Positions 41,278-43,207 of a DNA stretch of 43,207 nt are shown in pieces. The notes beneath the pieces were generated by a model. It was given only the letters and a program-made list of their open reading frames with translations, did not search any database and was not told the DNA's origin. The position numbers were made by a program, and so were the translations under genes. The DNA is from Opitutaceae bacterium. GTDB taxonomy: Bacteria; Verrucomicrobiota; Verrucomicrobiia; Opitutales; Opitutaceae. Location of the stretch: assembly GCA_005792355.1 (NCBI GenBank), contig SXSC01000184.1, positions 1-43,207 on the forward strand, read 5' to 3'. The stretch's first letter is position 1. Every line of letters begins with the position of its first letter.

Positions 41278-43104
41278 CTAAAACGTCCCCTTCAGCCCGA
41301 GGATCCACGCGGAACCGTAGTCCTGGCGCTGGCGGAACTGCGCGTGCGGCGGGGTGCTCGGCCCGGCGATCTCAAAATCCTCCGTGGCGTCGCCGACATT
41401 GCGCAGGCTGGCGAACACCGCGATGTTCTTGCGCAACGCATAATCGGCGTAGACGTCGCGAAAGAGCCGCTTCGATCCCCAGTTGTAGGTGCCCGGCTCG
41501 ATGCCGCGGCCGGTGACCACGCCGCGCCGTTGCCGACCGCGATAGTTCCAGTTGAGCTTCACGTTGAATTTCGGACGCGAAAGGCTGATGCCCCAGCTGC
41601 CGCTGCGCGGAATGTAGCCCGAAAAATTATCCGCGCCATCGCCGGTCGCCCGCTGCGCGCTCGCATTCGCAAACACCTGCACGCCCCTGGCCCACGGCGG
41701 CAGCAACGTCAGCGCCTGCTTGTAGTCGAACTCCAGGCCCGTCATCCGCACCGTGGTCTGAAGGTTGTAATTCGTCGACACCTCGTAGCGGCCGTAAACC
41801 GCCGGATCGAGGTCGTACAACTCGAGGAATTCCGGCGTCGCCGGAAACACGACGCTGCCAAAGAAGTTCTTAAAATCGCGCTGGAAGGCGCCGAGCGACA
41901 CCTGCCCGACCCGATCGAAATAATACTCGAACCGCACTTTGGCCGTTTTCGCACTCCAGGCCTTGATGCCGACGTTGTTGACCGAGATCCGCGTGGCGGT
42001 GGTCACCGGCAGATCGGTGTCCGGCAGCGTGAGGCCGTTCATGTATTGGTTGAAGTCCGGCCGGCCGACGGAGAGATAGTACGAGGCGCGCGCGATGAGG
42101 TTGTCGCGCACCTTGAAGCTCGCGTTGAGGTTGGGAAACAGCCGCAGGTATTCCTTCCGCGCCTGATAGCCGCGATCCAGAAACGTCAGCCGCGAAACAC
42201 CGAGTGTGTCGGTGGTCGGGATGATCGGCAGCGGACGTCCGTTCGGCGTCGCCCGGATGAAATTTCCCTGCGCGTCGCGCTGGAAGTTGAGCGTCGGATC
42301 GGTCAGCGGGCCCTCGGCGGCGATGTTCGTCTGCTCGGCGCGCAGGCCGCCGACGAACTTCAGGCGGCGCTCGAAGAACGCGGTGTCGCCGCGCAGGTAC
42401 GCCGAGGAAATAACCTCCTGCGCAAACTTGGACTGGCTGATGAGGGAGCGGTAGGCGCCGTTGGCATCGAGACTAAAATAGTTGGGGCGCGCCTGGTAAA
42501 GCTCCCACAACTTCTCCTGGCTCACCCAGCCGATCTTGCCGAAGCCGAACGGCGCGACGCGCGTGGAGAAATTGTCGTCCAGCACCGGCCCGGCGCTGTC
42601 GTCGTTGCCGATCGTGTTCGTGCTCGCCCGACCGTCCGCGCCGACGAACGTCCACGAGGGGTTGTATTCACGCTTGTCGCGGACCGACTGGCGCATTTCC
42701 ACGCCGCCCTTGAGCGCCAGCGGCACTCCGCGCACGTCGAGATCGCGCCGCAGATTCGCGTAGACCGTGCGCTGCAGATCACCCGATTCACGCTCGGCGT
42801 TACTCGCCGTTGTCAGCGCATAGTTGGCGAGGTTGTAGAAATCGACGGGCGCACCCGCCGTATCCGTCACCGTGATGCGGCCCGGGCGCAGGTAGAAGAT
42901 GTCGTCGAACGACACCGTGACGCCGGAACGTCGCGCCTGCGAATTGTTGAAGTACCCGCGATAACTGTCGCGGTAGTGATTGCTCGCATGCGAATGCCCC
43001 GCGCCCGCCTCCGCGCGCCAGACCGGGCCATCGTGACGATAGGTGAGGGTCGGCATGTAGGTCGTACCTGTAGAACGCCAGTTCATCTTCGACAGCGGCG
43101 CCAA
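41278..43104 (-). pseudogene. TonB-dependent receptor beta-barrel, plug missing (5'-truncated)
   Basis: 608 residues that are only the C-terminal barrel of an outer-membrane TonB-dependent receptor. Alternating aromatic strands run throughout, for example TFLDRGYQARKEYLRLFPNL, NLNASFKVRDNLIARASYYL, and RISVNNVGIKAWSAKTAKVR, FEYYFDRVGQVSLGAFQRDF. The end is a classical VFASLRNVGDATEDFEIAGP ... LGLKGTF with terminal Phe. The TonB box and plug (about 150-250 residues) are absent. Reading upstream in frame, the codon before the TTG at 43104 is TAG, and the 103 bp left in the window carry no receptor-like sequence. It is therefore truncated or cut by a rearrangement at about 43095-43110, or the assembly ends badly there. 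If functional it would carry glycan oligomers. The first ATG in frame is seven codons in (MNWRSTGTTYM). Confidence 0.78.
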
Positions 43105-43207
43105 CTAGAACCCGACACGTAAGTATCTGGTTTTACGTGGGCGCCGGCCTGCGTGAGCGGTAGTGCTTGGGGCCTTTACGCAGACCCCATGATCACCCCG
43201 GCTCAAC
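43105..43207. other. Unassigned 103 bp at the right edge
   Basis: Contains an inverted pair CACGTAA (43116-43122) and TTACGTG (43133-43139) close to the receptor break point. No gene was recognised. It could be the end of a mobile element or just the junction of a rearrangement. Confidence 0.3.

Noticed and set aside
41158..43122. 654-codon plus-strand frame opposite the TonB receptor
   Set aside because: Antisense artefact: no motif, biased composition, and the receptor barrel on the other strand is unmistakable.
43200..43207. Integron attC-like end (GCTCAAC) at the right edge
   Set aside because: A seven-base degenerate match is expected by chance about once per kilobase, and there is no partner site or integrase.

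Overview
The window is about 43 kb of GC-rich DNA (roughly 64% by eye), most likely from a Verrucomicrobiota bacterium close to Opitutaceae. This rests on gene content and repeats, not on a marker-gene comparison. The pointers are: a DUF1549/DUF1553 (PSD1-type) cytochrome protein, a DUF1501 protein and a sulfatase in a row; twin-arginine-type exported Gfo/Idh/MocA oxidoreductases; a heparinase II/III-like protein; a secreted beta-propeller/cytochrome c protein; and a very dense population of palindromic intergenic repeats. Most genes encode exported proteins for breakdown of complex, probably sulfated, polysaccharides.

Layout. 1-461: repeats only. 462-7210 (minus): PSD1 cytochrome protein, DUF1501 protein and sulfatase, separated by palindromes. 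7479-11671 (minus): a two-gene NAD-type formate dehydrogenase (molybdopterin alpha subunit; NuoE/NuoF-fused beta subunit). 11851-12414 (minus): GNAT acetyltransferase. 12733-14193 (plus): secreted five-bladed-propeller glycosidase-like protein. 14383-15807 (minus): exported Gfo/Idh/MocA oxidoreductase. 16068-18110 (plus): O-methyltransferase with a signal peptide, then an exported sugar isomerase/epimerase-like TIM barrel. 18348-19871 (plus): GYF_2 membrane protein. 20004-20498 (minus): small WXXGXW lipoprotein. 20732-22138 (plus): asnS, the only clear housekeeping gene.

22236-28918 (minus) is the most notable segment. It is a two-gene module made of a PLD-nuclease/SNF2-type helicase followed 2 bp later by a 1184-aa N6-adenine methyltransferase with a type ISP-like C-terminus. 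It looks like a split restriction-modification or phage-defence system. It is followed by a divergent regulatory pair at 29506-30806 (STAS-like/HATPase protein plus an overlapping STAS-like DUF4325 protein) and a broken Fic gene at 30962-31491. Together with the AT-richer target-recognition region of the methylase, this makes 22.2-31.5 kb look like an accessory or defence island between two metabolic regions.

31704-36345 (minus): heparinase II/III-like protein, a WXXGXW protein with three repeat units, and a second Gfo/Idh/MocA oxidoreductase. 37238-41105 (plus): three translationally coupled secreted proteins (VCBS/FG-GAP, small unknown, propeller plus cytochrome c). 41278-43104 (minus): the barrel of a TonB-dependent receptor with no plug domain.

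The second theme is repeats. At least eight families of 60-150 bp imperfect palindromes fill nearly every gap. Some are inside genes: one adds about 20 residues to the methyltransferase, one lies in the signal-peptide region of the cytochrome protein, and GA-rich and GATTG-type tracts sit in the PSD1 gene. No tRNA, rRNA, CRISPR array or intact transposase was seen.
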